In this document: one piece after another, positions 1 to 7,533 of the stretch
Layout of the letters: each line of letters starts with the position of its first letter
Numbering within the stretch: position 1 is the stretch's first letter
Source of the DNA: Chloroflexota bacterium
Lineage (GTDB): Bacteria; Chloroflexota; Anaerolineae; Anaerolineales; Villigracilaceae
NCBI GenBank assembly: GCA_016235425.1
Contig: JACRLC010000039.1
Span: forward strand, 1-64,000
DNA: 64,000 bases
Direction: 5' to 3'
Notes under the pieces: generated by a model
Database searches by the model: none
What the model was told of the DNA's origin: nothing
The model's input: the letters and a program-made list of their open reading frames with translations, nothing else
Made by a program: the position numbers and the translations under genes

Positions 1-96
1 GAAGCCCCTCCTTTGCCTCACCGGCTCCGTCTACGTTTTGATCAACTGGATATGGCGATGAAAGATTGGATCGCACAGGCCAACTTGACTTCATGA
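1..96 (+). CDS. 3' end of an unidentified reading frame
   Basis: An open frame runs from the window edge to a TGA at 94-96 and gives 31 residues ending MKDWIAQANLTS. Nothing in it is diagnostic, and I cannot name a family. It is followed at once by gene debris, so it may itself be a truncated remnant. Confidence 0.2.
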   Translation, partial: EAPPLPHRLRLRFDQLDMAMKDWIAQANLTS

Positions 97-103
97 AACT
101 TGA

Positions 104-316
104 CTCATTTACATCATCTTTCTTGCCTTAAGCTTACTAATTGATCCGAATGGTTCTTGCGAAATAAAACTGCTTGCTTCAGATTATTTACTTCCTCCCA
201 CATGGTCACCAGATGGAAACTCTCTCGCCTATATTGAACCGAATGCTAATGGAATATTCGCTGCAAATATTCAGGAATTATTAACGAGAAATAATCTAAA
301 CGATCTGTGTCAATAA
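104..316 (+). pseudogene. C-terminal fragment of a beta-propeller (PD40/TolB-like) protein
   Basis: This frame is open from a stop at 101-103 to the TAA at 314-316 and has no credible start. It contains the blade motif WSPDGNSLAYIEP, typical of PD40/TolB and WD40-like propellers, then ends NDLCQ. It looks like the last blade of a larger gene whose 5' part is lost. It sits just before an RHS fragment, as the intact propeller gene at 3298 sits just before the next RHS remnant. The link between the two is inference. Confidence 0.45.
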
Positions 317-323
317 TTCTACA

Positions 324-337
324 ATTTGCATGCAAAT
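324..337. repeat. Perfect 14-bp palindrome at the junction before the RHS fragment
   Basis: The sequence atttgcatgcaaat is a perfect palindrome 7 bp after the propeller fragment stop. The stretch 317-459 between that stop and the RHS homology has no gene I can support. The palindrome may mark a rearrangement junction or an operator; nothing else supports either reading. Confidence 0.3.
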
Positions 338-459
338 ACTACCACTAACCGACTTGCTTGACAGCGAGATTCAGGAGCATTGCAAGGCTTCAAAAGTTCG
401 AGCAATTAAGTCATTGCCGATGCCCGTTACACCTAGCACTGCTCACTTGTCTTAGCGTC

Positions 460-1012
460 GGCTCAACGCGCGTCGCCATGCGAAAGAATGGAGCGTTGTA
501 TTTCCTGCTTTCTGATCATTCGGGTTCTACCAGCCTGACCACCAATGCCAGCGGCAATGTCATTTCGGAATTGAGATATACCGCCTGGGGCGAAGTCCGC
601 TACAATTCGGGGGTGACGCCCACGCAATATCAATTCACCGGGCAGATGAGCTACACCGAATCCTTCGGTCTCATGTACTACGGCGCACGCTGGTATGACC
701 CTTATCTTAACCGCTTTGCCCAGGCGGATTCGATTGTCCCTGACGGGGTGCAGGGATATGACAGGTACGCGTACGTCAACAATTCGCCGATGAAATACAT
801 TGATCCGTCAGGACATAATCCATGCCGTGGGGCGGAGAGTGGGTATAAGTGCCATAGAGACTTAGATAAGGCAACAAAGGGAGCGGCGCAAACAAGCAAC
901 TGCACTCTAACTAGCATACCTGACTATTGTATACTTAACAACGGAGCTGTGATTGACAAAAGTCACTTTAACACAAATAGTGCGGGAGCAGTTTGGGACA
1001 GTATATTAAGAG
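460..1012 (+). pseudogene. RHS core C-terminal fragment with start of variable tail, interrupted by an IS
   Basis: The frame encodes the end of an RHS repeat-associated core: GSTRVAMR, LLSDHSGSTSLTT, YYGARWYDPYLNRF and ending YIDPSGH near 811. This is the usual boundary between conserved core and variable C-terminal tail. Homology begins abruptly at about 460, so the large N-terminal part is missing. After the core the tail is cysteine-bearing and AT-richer (CRGAESGYKCHRD, then VIDKSHFNT) and is not a family I recognise. An insertion sequence enters at 1013 and supplies a premature stop at 1024-1026. The rest of the tail continues in frame at 2796. Orphan core-tail modules of this kind are common in polymorphic toxin loci. 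Confidence 0.75.
1005..1012. repeat. Target site duplication, left copy (attaagag)
   Basis: The 8-bp sequence attaagag directly precedes the left inverted repeat and recurs directly after the right one at 2788-2795. Confidence 0.9.
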
Positions 1013-1032
1013 GCAATACCGCATAACTTGCT
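1013..1032. repeat. Left terminal inverted repeat of the IS
   Basis: Twenty bases that match the reverse complement of 2768-2787 at 19 of 20 positions. Codons of the host RHS frame run into it and stop at 1024-1026. Confidence 0.9.
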
Positions 1033-1093
1033 ATTGATTTGAAGAAAAAGGGGTCTCATGGCAAATTAGACCTTCCACGACGAAGGAGCAGCC

Positions 1094-2764
1094 ATGAGAA
1101 CCCAGCGAGAATTGTACTCGGAAAAGAAAATTGTGTATGAGAGTGAATGGGATGAATGTACCCAGTGTGGACAGCCACTGACGAGTGTCTACACCAGTGG
1201 ATGGAAAACCGTGCAAACCATGAGTGAAGTGATCACAATCGCCCAACGTCCGAAATGTTGTATGAATGCAGAATGTCTTGGGAGGAACAAATTGTTGAGG
1301 TCGGTGCGCTGGCAACAAGTTGCGCCGATATGGTGTACATATGGATACGATGTGATTGCCCAAATTGGATGGCAGCGACAAATACAGCGGCAAACGTTTA
1401 GTGAAACACATCTTGACCTGCAAGGGCGGGTGCGCCTCAGCGAAACCCAAGTGCGGGCGCTTTATAACTATCGTTATTTACCCTTGCTGGCCTGTCATGA
1501 GCGACAACAAATGGAACGGTTGAAAACGATAGCCGTCCAGGGAGGGCTATGGTTATCTCTGGATGGATTAGCGCCTGAAGGAGGCGAAGCCCAATTATGG
1601 TTAGTACGAGAGTTGCAAAGCGAGGTCACGTTGCGCTGTGGCTGGATGAGCCAGCAAGATCAATCGGCTTTTGCGAATTTTCTGCAGCCAATTGCCGAGT
1701 TGGGATTGCCAGTAACGGTGGTGATGAGCGATAAACAGCGCGGCTTGGTGCCAGCGGTCGCCGAGGTCTTTTCGGGTGCGAAGCATTCTTTTTGCCAGAC
1801 GCATTATCTTGGCAATGCAGCGGAACCGATTAGTGAGGCAGACGAAGCCATGAAAATCGAACTGCGTCAAGGAGTGCGCCAAGAGGTTGGAACGCTGATT
1901 CGCCAGGAAAAGATTGAAAAACAAGGCGTTTTGACCGTCACGGGTGGGATTCCTTCGTCCGTGACACACCCAGAGGCGTCTCGTGACCCTGTGGTGCAAG
2001 AACAAGATGCCATTCTGCAGGACCTCTCTCGGCGTATCCGTTACCTGCTGACCTTGAAAGGACGCCCGCCTTTCTGTTTGGCGGGCATCGAAATGTTTGA
2101 GCGGCTGTCCGAAGTCAAAGACTGTCTGGAACGATTGATGGCTCATCACACACACCCTCAATTGGTGCAGTTGCAACAGGGGTTGTGCGCGGCTCTTCAA
2201 CTGGTTCAAACCAATTACATGCTCCTGCGCCAAGCAGCCGATTGGCTGGAACAGATTGCGGACTTGTTGGACCCGGCGGGAAAGTCGGTTCGTTCCGCAG
2301 CGCAGGTTCGGAAATCTTTGTTCGCATTCTTGAAGAAAATCAAAACCATCAGCAACCAACAACCCGGCTTACAACCTTTCGCTCAAACCATCCAGAAAAC
2401 CACCCTCAGCTATGCCCCTGGACTATTTCATTGCTACGACATCCCAGGCTTGCCTCGCACCAACAACGCCCGAGAAAGCGACTTCCGCGATCTCAACCGA
2501 CGCCTCTTGCGTACGACTGGCCAAAAGGGATTGCTCCGTCGCATCATTCAACGCAGCGGCGCCTGGGAATTGCTCCATCGTCCTGCTTCTTTGCAAGACA
2601 CAATTCTGGCTTTCAACCGCGTTGCCCCCCAGGATTTCCATGAAGAGCGACAACGTCTTCGCCAACATCGTGATCGTTTCAGACTGCATACCCGTTCCGC
2701 AAAACAGTCGCACCTTCAACTTGCCAAGTTGGAGCAACGCTGGGCAAATCTCGCGCCTATCTAA
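1094..2764 (+). CDS. Transposase, DDE type (MULE-like), 556 aa
   Basis: This is the transposase of the surrounding IS. The N-terminal part has paired cysteines (CTQCG near residue 22, CCMNAEC near 55), which suggests a zinc-binding DNA-recognition module. A plausible catalytic triad is D157 (LSLDGL), D213 (VMSDKQRG) and E461 (NNARESDFRDLNRR). The second and third motifs resemble the MULE/IS256/ISL3 pattern, with the FCQTHYLGN stretch after the second Asp. Between them lies a long helical, Gln/Arg-rich insertion. The gene is complete and starts ATG with GGAG about 6 bp upstream. Family assignment is uncertain, but the transposase role is well supported by the flanking inverted repeats. Confidence 0.88.
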   Translation: MRTQRELYSEKKIVYESEWDECTQCGQPLTSVYTSGWKTVQTMSEVITIAQRPKCCMNAECLGRNKLLRSVRWQQVAPIWCTYGYDVIAQIGWQRQIQRQTFSETHLDLQGRVRLSETQVRALYNYRYLPLLACHERQQMERLKTIAVQGGLWLSLDGLAPEGGEAQLWLVRELQSEVTLRCGWMSQQDQSAFANFLQPIAELGLPVTVVMSDKQRGLVPAVAEVFSGAKHSFCQTHYLGNAAEPISEADEAMKIELRQGVRQEVGTLIRQEKIEKQGVLTVTGGIPSSVTHPEASRDPVVQEQDAILQDLSRRIRYLLTLKGRPPFCLAGIEMFERLSEVKDCLERLMAHHTHPQLVQLQQGLCAALQLVQTNYMLLRQAADWLEQIADLLDPAGKSVRSAAQVRKSLFAFLKKIKTISNQQPGLQPFAQTIQKTTLSYAPGLFHCYDIPGLPRTNNARESDFRDLNRRLLRTTGQKGLLRRIIQRSGAWELLHRPASLQDTILAFNRVAPQDFHEERQRLRQHRDRFRLHTRSAKQSHLQLAKLEQRWANLAPI

Positions 2765-2767
2765 TCG

Positions 2768-2787
2768 AGCAAGTTATGCGGTACTGC
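2768..2787. repeat. Right terminal inverted repeat of the IS
   Basis: Reverse complement of 1013-1032 with one mismatch. It begins 3 bp after the transposase stop codon. Confidence 0.9.
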
Positions 2788-2795
2788 ATTAAGAG
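2788..2795. repeat. Target site duplication, right copy (attaagag)
   Basis: Identical to 1005-1012 and directly adjoining the right inverted repeat. Confidence 0.9.
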
Positions 2796-3301
2796 CATTC
2801 GAAAAGGGAGGAGCGGTAATACTTTTTCTGGGCCAACCATGGGCAGGCAGTTCCGAGTCTGATGGCAAGTTTATTTTCAAATACACAATTTACGGGGAAA
2901 ACCTTCAGGGAATGACGCCAGAACAACTGGCAGGAGTGGGATTAGGGCTTTGGCTTGACTTTCAGCGTAGATTTGAGGCTTGGCAATATGAGACAAAAGC
3001 TGTCTGGAGTCCATCTTCAGCTTCCAGGGCAGAAGATATTCCCAGCACGTATCTGGCTTATGTCAGTGAAGTGAGCGAAAAGAGTTACGAACAAATCGTA
3101 ACAGGTTTCGGAGGAGGAGGTCATGAATCATTATCCAGTTCCGCTCCAGGTGTTCAAAATGCAATGCAATGGTTTCTTGTGCCCCGCGCTGGCGCAAACT
3201 CAGGCGAAAGCGCTGTTCAGTACCTTGCCTATCCCAACAGTTATTTGAATATTACGCCTATCCTGAATAACGGTTATTGGGCTGATAAAGGTGTGCAATG
3301 A
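2796..3301 (+). pseudogene. Second half of the RHS variable tail, separated by the IS
   Basis: Joining 1012 to 2796 (dropping the IS and one duplication copy) keeps the reading frame: the tail runs AVWDSILR then AFEKGGAVILFLGQPW and on to the TGA at 3299-3301, with no stop between. An internal ATG at 2912 with no ribosome site is probably not a real start. The segment contains LGLWLDFQRRFEAWQYE and the tail ends NNGYWADKGVQ. I do not recognise the domain. By position it is the candidate effector domain of the RHS protein. Its stop overlaps the start of the next gene (ATGA at 3298-3301), as expected of a translationally coupled partner. The IS has disabled it as a continuous product. Confidence 0.7.
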
Positions 3302-4557
3302 ACAAGTCCTCGAAAATATACGCTTACATTTTCGGCGCCCTTTTGCTGGTCATCATGATTTGTCTTGTTTGGGCAGGGATTCGGGCCTTACAGAGAAATT
3401 CATTATTCAAGCCGACCCTGCTGGCTGCACAGATTCACTTTCCCTACGATTTAGGTATTCCGCTTCAGAAAATGACCGTACAAAACATTGAATCTCTTGC
3501 AGAAGTTCGCCAATTTTCCGATAAAGAAAAAAGCGGCATGTTGCGGATATCCTTGCCGCACGATGAACGCTACTTGCAGGCTGTCACTCAAGACGGTTCT
3601 TTAATAACCTGGGACATTGCTAAAGGGGATGAAATTGCGCGGCATGAAGTTGGCGCGGTGCATGTCGCTGCCGTCAGCTTTAGCGCCGATGGCAGAAGGC
3701 TCTCAACCCCTTATAATGTCACAAGTGACGGAAGGATTTCCGGGGTCGTCGTGTGGGACACTAAAACGGGGGTGATCATATTCTGCAACGGCGTAAAAGA
3801 GCGCTGTCCTGAAAAAAACCTGATGGGTAGCGCCATATTAGGCGAAACAATAGATGGCGTCTTCCTGGATGCAACTGGGGAGTGGCTAGTTGAATATTAT
3901 ATTAGGAGATCCACCAACTCAACAGACGCACCTAGATGGCCTTCCTACAGGCCTTCATATTATGAGATATATGGCGTTAGCAAATACTATGATGAAGGTA
4001 CTTTTACGGGCGCTGAAGATCTTAATTACGACCCACCCAAGTATTCCAAAGACCCAAATGCGGAAGTCGTTGCAATAACGACTGACATCGAGGCAAAATA
4101 CATTGCGTTTGCCTATGCCAACGGGGTTGTCCGTTTTCGCTCATTGTATGACATTACGGATTACCAAACGCAGAATTACACATTAGACTATGAACAGGCT
4201 CTGGGAACAGAGAGAATCAGCGTCGTTGAAATGAAAATGGATAATACGCGCACATGGCTTGCGGTCTTGAATAACAAGGAACTATTGGTATGGAATTTGC
4301 AGCGCGGGAAGGTCCTTCCGCTGGCAATACGCAAACCGGCTAGTAATGGAGTAGCATTATCATTTGACCAGACGGGAAACTTGTTAGCGGTTGCCAGACG
4401 AGATGAAATATTGTTCTACGATCTTCGTGCTGGAAAACAAGTCTGGTCAATGAACGCAAAAGGGGTAACATCCCTGATTATTTCCCCTGATAACCGCTTT
4501 TTGGTTTGGGGAGATACAGAAGGAAATCTTCATCTATGGGGCATTTCCGAGAAGTGA
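3298..4557 (+). CDS. Membrane-anchored WD40-like beta-propeller protein, 419 aa
   Basis: One hydrophobic segment at about residues 8-30 (IYAYIFGALLLVIMICLVW) anchors the protein, with the bulk probably outside the membrane. The rest shows repeated propeller blades: GSLITWDIAKG, VVVWDTKTG, ELLVWNLQRG, EILFYDLRAG and a final LHLWGISEK. There is no enzymatic motif. The ATG overlaps the stop of the RHS tail by 4 bp, so the two are probably co-translated. That coupling makes it a candidate immunity or accessory protein for the tail, but propellers are generic binding scaffolds and the role is inference. Base composition is AT-richer than in the sugar cluster that follows. Confidence 0.7.
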   Translation: MNKSSKIYAYIFGALLLVIMICLVWAGIRALQRNSLFKPTLLAAQIHFPYDLGIPLQKMTVQNIESLAEVRQFSDKEKSGMLRISLPHDERYLQAVTQDGSLITWDIAKGDEIARHEVGAVHVAAVSFSADGRRLSTPYNVTSDGRISGVVVWDTKTGVIIFCNGVKERCPEKNLMGSAILGETIDGVFLDATGEWLVEYYIRRSTNSTDAPRWPSYRPSYYEIYGVSKYYDEGTFTGAEDLNYDPPKYSKDPNAEVVAITTDIEAKYIAFAYANGVVRFRSLYDITDYQTQNYTLDYEQALGTERISVVEMKMDNTRTWLAVLNNKELLVWNLQRGKVLPLAIRKPASNGVALSFDQTGNLLAVARRDEILFYDLRAGKQVWSMNAKGVTSLIISPDNRFLVWGDTEGNLHLWGISEK

Positions 4558-4560
4558 ACC

Positions 4561-4809
4561 TTAGTTATTGGCGACGGCAAACGCGTGGCGGCCATCAATA
4601 ATGTCAACAACGTGACCACCTACTTCGTCGGCAACTACTACGAAGTGACCGGAAGCACCGTCACCAAGTATTACTATGCCGGGAGTCAACGCGTCGCCAT
4701 GCGAACTTACGACACTTCTACACCCGGCACTTCGACACTGAATTTCCTGCTCTCCGACCATCTCGGAAGCACAAGCATAACCACCGATTCAAGCGGCAAC
4801 GTCATTCAG
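4561..4809 (+). pseudogene. RHS core remnant
   Basis: The frame, starting 3 bp after the propeller gene stop, encodes GDGKRVAAI, TTYFVGNYYEV, KYYYAGSQRVAMR and LLSDHLGSTSITTDSSGN. This is the RHS stretch just upstream of the hypervariable junction. Homology stops at about 4809, and the frame then runs into a LacI promoter. There is no start, no tail and no RHS N-terminus. A second remnant covering the same RHS stretch lies at 19228-19440, beyond the sugar cluster. Confidence 0.75.
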
Positions 4810-4840
4810 TTTCTTCGATCCTTAAATTTTCCTCAACCCG

Positions 4841-4869
4841 TTGACTCTTGTTCTTTTTTTCGCTATACT
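4841..4869 (+). promoter_or_regulatory. Sigma-70-type promoter of the LacI gene
   Basis: A -35 box TTGACT (4841-4846) and a -10 box TATACT (4864-4869) are spaced by exactly 17 bp. Predicted initiation is near 4876, inside the operator palindrome at 4871-4884 and 26 bp before the gene's ATG. Confidence 0.75.
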
Positions 4870-4870
4870 A

Positions 4871-4884
4871 TGTAAGCGCTTACA
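4871..4884. promoter_or_regulatory. LacI-family operator (tgtaagcgcttaca)
   Basis: A perfect 14-bp palindrome with the central CG typical of LacI/GalR operators lies directly downstream of the -10 box. An imperfect second site follows at 4884-4897 (11 of 14 positions match). Occupancy would block initiation, so autorepression by the LacI protein encoded 18 bp further on is the simplest reading. Confidence 0.75.
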
Positions 4885-4901
4885 GAAAGCGTTTACATAA
4901 A

Positions 4902-5939
4902 ATGGCTAATCTTTCTCCCACAATTGCAGATGTTGCCCGGCACGCTAGGGTATCCATTGCCACGGTAAGCCGGGTGGTAAATGGGACAGGGCCGGTCATT
5001 CCGCAGACGGCGGAGCGCGTGCGGGCGGCGATTGACGAGTTGCATTATGTGCCGCGCACGGCGGCGCGCGTGCTGGCGAGCAGAAAAACAAACACGCTTG
5101 GACTGCTCCTGCCGGAGATTGGCGGCGCGTTTTTCTCGCCGCTCTTGCGAGGCATCGAAGCGGAGGCGCAGGCCGCGGGGTTCGACCTGCTCATCCATGC
5201 CACGAGCCACATCCCTCATGCGTCTTCGCCCGTCCCGCATCGTCCGCTGGGGATGCACAATACCGACGGTTTGATCGTCTTCACGCAGAGCATTGACGAT
5301 GCCGAGATGACGCGGCTCTCTGCCATCAACTTTCCCTTTATCCTGATTTACCAGACCCCTCCCCCTTCGCTGAACGTCCCGTCCATTACGATCGAGAACA
5401 AGTCCGGCGCGCAGAAGATCGTGGAGCATCTCATCGATGCTCACAACTGCCGCCGGATCGTTTTTTTGCGCGGCCCCGAAGGCAACGAGGACTCGGAATG
5501 GCGCGAGCGCGGTTACCGCGCCGCATTGGAGGCGCACGGCATCGCGTACGATCCAACGCTGACTGCCATCGGCGGCTTCAATGAAGAGCAGGCGCATTCC
5601 GCCATCCGTCAAATGCTCGCGGACGGGATCGAGTTCGATGCGGTCTTCGGCGGCGACGATGACACTGCCGTGGGCGTGATCTCCGCGTTGCGCCGCGCCG
5701 GCAGGCGCGTCCCGCAGGATGTGGCGGTGGCGGGCTTCGACGATATCCCAATCGCCCGTTATCTCACACCTGCGCTGACGACCGTGAGCGCTCCGATTGA
5801 GCAGGTGGGGCGCGAAGCTGTCGGGCAGTTGGTCCGATTGATACGCGGCGAGCAGGCCGAGGGTCAGGTTTTGATGCGAACGGAGTTGGTCGTCCGCGAA
5901 TCGTGCGGGTGTCTGTCTTCCTCACAAAGTCCGACATAA
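4902..5939 (+). CDS. LacI family transcriptional regulator, 345 aa
   Basis: A cytoplasmic repressor with an N-terminal LacI helix-turn-helix (TIADVARHARVSIATVSRVVNG, about residues 6-27) and a periplasmic-binding-protein-like sensor domain. The sensor includes LGLLLPEIGGAFFSPLLRGI and the conserved end VAVAGFDDIPIARYLTPALTTV. The ATG at 4902 places the HTH at the terminus as in the family. An upstream in-frame start at 4848 would lie within the promoter and is rejected. The operator at 4871-4884 suggests autoregulation, and the following genes make it the likely regulator of the ABC/GH1/GH4 cluster. The effector is probably a sugar from that pathway. Confidence 0.92.
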   Translation: MANLSPTIADVARHARVSIATVSRVVNGTGPVIPQTAERVRAAIDELHYVPRTAARVLASRKTNTLGLLLPEIGGAFFSPLLRGIEAEAQAAGFDLLIHATSHIPHASSPVPHRPLGMHNTDGLIVFTQSIDDAEMTRLSAINFPFILIYQTPPPSLNVPSITIENKSGAQKIVEHLIDAHNCRRIVFLRGPEGNEDSEWRERGYRAALEAHGIAYDPTLTAIGGFNEEQAHSAIRQMLADGIEFDAVFGGDDDTAVGVISALRRAGRRVPQDVAVAGFDDIPIARYLTPALTTVSAPIEQVGREAVGQLVRLIRGEQAEGQVLMRTELVVRESCGCLSSSQSPT

Positions 5940-6019
5940 ATTAATCGCAAGGAGGTGAACGGAGAGAATTTGTTCAGAGTGTTCGTTTATCCATTCCGAT
6001 ACCATTTCTGGAGGAGAAA

Positions 6020-7318
6020 ATGACAAAGCTTCTGTTCAAACTGTTGACTCTGCTGGCGCTGGCATCCATGGTGCTGGCCGCCTGCGGCGGACAGTCACAG
6101 GCCCCTGAAACGAAAACCCTGCGTGTGTGGATCCAGTGGGGCGACAACCCGCAACAGATCCAGACGCTGTTCGATAAATACACCGCGGAGACCGGCATCA
6201 AAGTGGAAGTGACCGCTCCGCTGGAAACCGACAAAATCCTTCCGGCGCTCACCGGCTCCGAACCGCCCGATGTGCTTGTGTTGAGCGGCGGCGACCTGGT
6301 CAAATCGTATTACAAGGAAGGGTTGGTGGACGAATTGACTGGCGCAATTCAAGCCGGCGGCATTGACTTGAACGATTTCTTTGAAGCCCCGCTGGACCAG
6401 TGCAAGATGGATGGCAAAACCCTGTGCCTGCCCTGGGGAACGGACATGTACGCGCTGTTCTGGAACAGGGATCTGTTCGAAGCCGCGGGCCTCGATCCTG
6501 AAACACCGCCCGCCACCATGGAAGAACTGGCCGAATTCGCTGATAAGCTGACCAAAGTCGCGCCCGATGGAACGATTGAACAAATCGGATTCCTGCCGGA
6601 CCAGGCATGGGGTCACAGCGATTTGTACATCCAGCAATTTGGCGGATTCTGGTACAACGAAGACGGGACCAAGATAACCGTCAATAGCCAGCCCGTGATT
6701 GACGCCATGCTGTGGCAACAGCAGTTCTATACCAAATATGGCGTGGACAATGTGATGGCATTCTCGTCCGGCTGGGCCGATGCTTACATGTCCGCGGATT
6801 ATCCCTTCTACACCGGCAAACTCGCCATGTACGTGGACGGCGAATGGATGACCGGCCCGAACTTCATCAGCGCCTTCAAGCCTGAGGCGAGTTACGGCGT
6901 TGCGCCCTTCCCGCCCCCAGCCGACCACCCGGAACGCGCGAATACCGCCGTCGTTCAAGGCACAGTCGCTGTGATCCCAAGCGGCGCGGCGGATAAAGAG
7001 GCCTCTGCCAAACTACTGGCATGGATGATGTCGCCTGCCATTGTGGCGGAGGAATTCTGCTTCAACGCCAACCTGCCCACCAGCAAGAAGGCCGCCGCAG
7101 ACCCCTGCTTCACTGAAAACCCCAAGTTCAAGGTCTTTACGGATCTCATATCCAGCCCCAATGCAAAAATCATCGTCACTACTCCAATCTCGCTGGAGTT
7201 CAACGATGCCTGGGCATTGGTGGAAGAGCAGGTATTGCACACCGGCGCCGATCCAAAACCTTTGTTGGATCAACTTCAAGCCGATTTCGAACCAAAACTG
7301 GCGGACGCGCTCAAGTAA
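6020..7318 (+). CDS. Carbohydrate ABC transporter substrate-binding lipoprotein (family 1), 432 aa
   Basis: The solute receptor of a CUT1-type sugar importer. It has a lipoprotein signal (KLLFKLLTLLALASMVLAAC, lipobox LAAC) followed by a mature protein with features of family 1 binding proteins: TLRVWIQWGDNP, a hinge near LPWGTDMYALFWNRDLFEAAGLD, and an aromatic-rich binding region (GGFWYNEDGT, VDGEWMTGPN). The ribosome site GGAGGAG is 6 bp before the ATG. The two permeases follow at 7534 and 8486. No ATPase is encoded nearby, so a shared MsmX/UgpC-type ATPase elsewhere must energise the system. Substrate is inferred only from the neighbouring glycosidases. Confidence 0.92.
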   Translation: MTKLLFKLLTLLALASMVLAACGGQSQAPETKTLRVWIQWGDNPQQIQTLFDKYTAETGIKVEVTAPLETDKILPALTGSEPPDVLVLSGGDLVKSYYKEGLVDELTGAIQAGGIDLNDFFEAPLDQCKMDGKTLCLPWGTDMYALFWNRDLFEAAGLDPETPPATMEELAEFADKLTKVAPDGTIEQIGFLPDQAWGHSDLYIQQFGGFWYNEDGTKITVNSQPVIDAMLWQQQFYTKYGVDNVMAFSSGWADAYMSADYPFYTGKLAMYVDGEWMTGPNFISAFKPEASYGVAPFPPPADHPERANTAVVQGTVAVIPSGAADKEASAKLLAWMMSPAIVAEEFCFNANLPTSKKAAADPCFTENPKFKVFTDLISSPNAKIIVTTPISLEFNDAWALVEEQVLHTGADPKPLLDQLQADFEPKLADALK

Positions 7319-7390
7319 AATTATTGAGCCTCTTGCATAGGAAATCTGCGCGAATGCTGTGCCAGTCGGCATCAAGCCGAACACTTCACT

Positions 7391-7449
7391 GAACCGCGGA
7401 GTCACCGGGAAAACCATAAAATCCCCGTGCCTCCGTGTCTCAGCGGTGA
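7391..7449. repeat. Dispersed intergenic inverted repeat (accgcgga... type)
   Basis: Between the binding protein and the permease (7319-7533) there is no gene. This element starts aaccgcggagtcac and ends ctccgtgtctcagcggtg, so its arms pair imperfectly. Similar elements, built on accgcgaag... and ...tttgcggtt arms, lie at 50385-50462 and 59632-59703. A further small hairpin (gagaat-ggca-attctc) lies just downstream. Such a structured spacer could lower permease expression relative to the binding protein; that is inference. Confidence 0.5.
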
Positions 7450-7533
7450 GTGGCGATGAGAATGGCAATTCTCGATAGCGCCTGCTAAATTTGAGAATCC
7501 AGGCCGGCATGAGAATTGCCCTGATGGAGGACG

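Larger units (their letters stand above)
1013..2787 (+). mobile_element. Complete 1,775-bp insertion sequence
   Basis: The ends are 20-bp inverted repeats, at 1013-1032 and 2768-2787, with one mismatch. The left repeat begins gcaataccgcataac. Both ends are flanked by the same 8-bp duplication, attaagag. The element carries one long transposase gene (1094-2764) reading inward from the left end. Eight-base duplications are known for the ISL3 and IS256 groups, and the transposase has DDE features compatible with either, so I leave the family open. The intact ends, intact gene and perfect duplication indicate a recent insertion. Its target is the tail of an RHS gene. Confidence 0.92.

Noticed and set aside
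358-459. ATG at position 358 as the start of the RHS protein
   Set aside because: The first ~34 residues have no RHS similarity; homology starts abruptly at about 460, so the frame is a chance extension of a truncated gene.
410-470. Possible integron attC-like site before the RHS fragment
   Set aside because: No RYYYAAC/GTTRRRY pair with the right spacing and no integrase or cassette array.
2912-3301. Independent 129-residue gene after the IS
   Set aside because: No ribosome site, and the frame joins exactly to the RHS tail when the IS is removed.
4884-4897. Second LacI operator as an independent strong site
   Set aside because: Only 11 of 14 positions match; kept as an auxiliary site in the main operator entry rather than as a separate feature.
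6095-6958. Minus-strand frame of 287 codons opposite the binding protein gene
   Set aside because: Shadow of the SBP gene; no motif.
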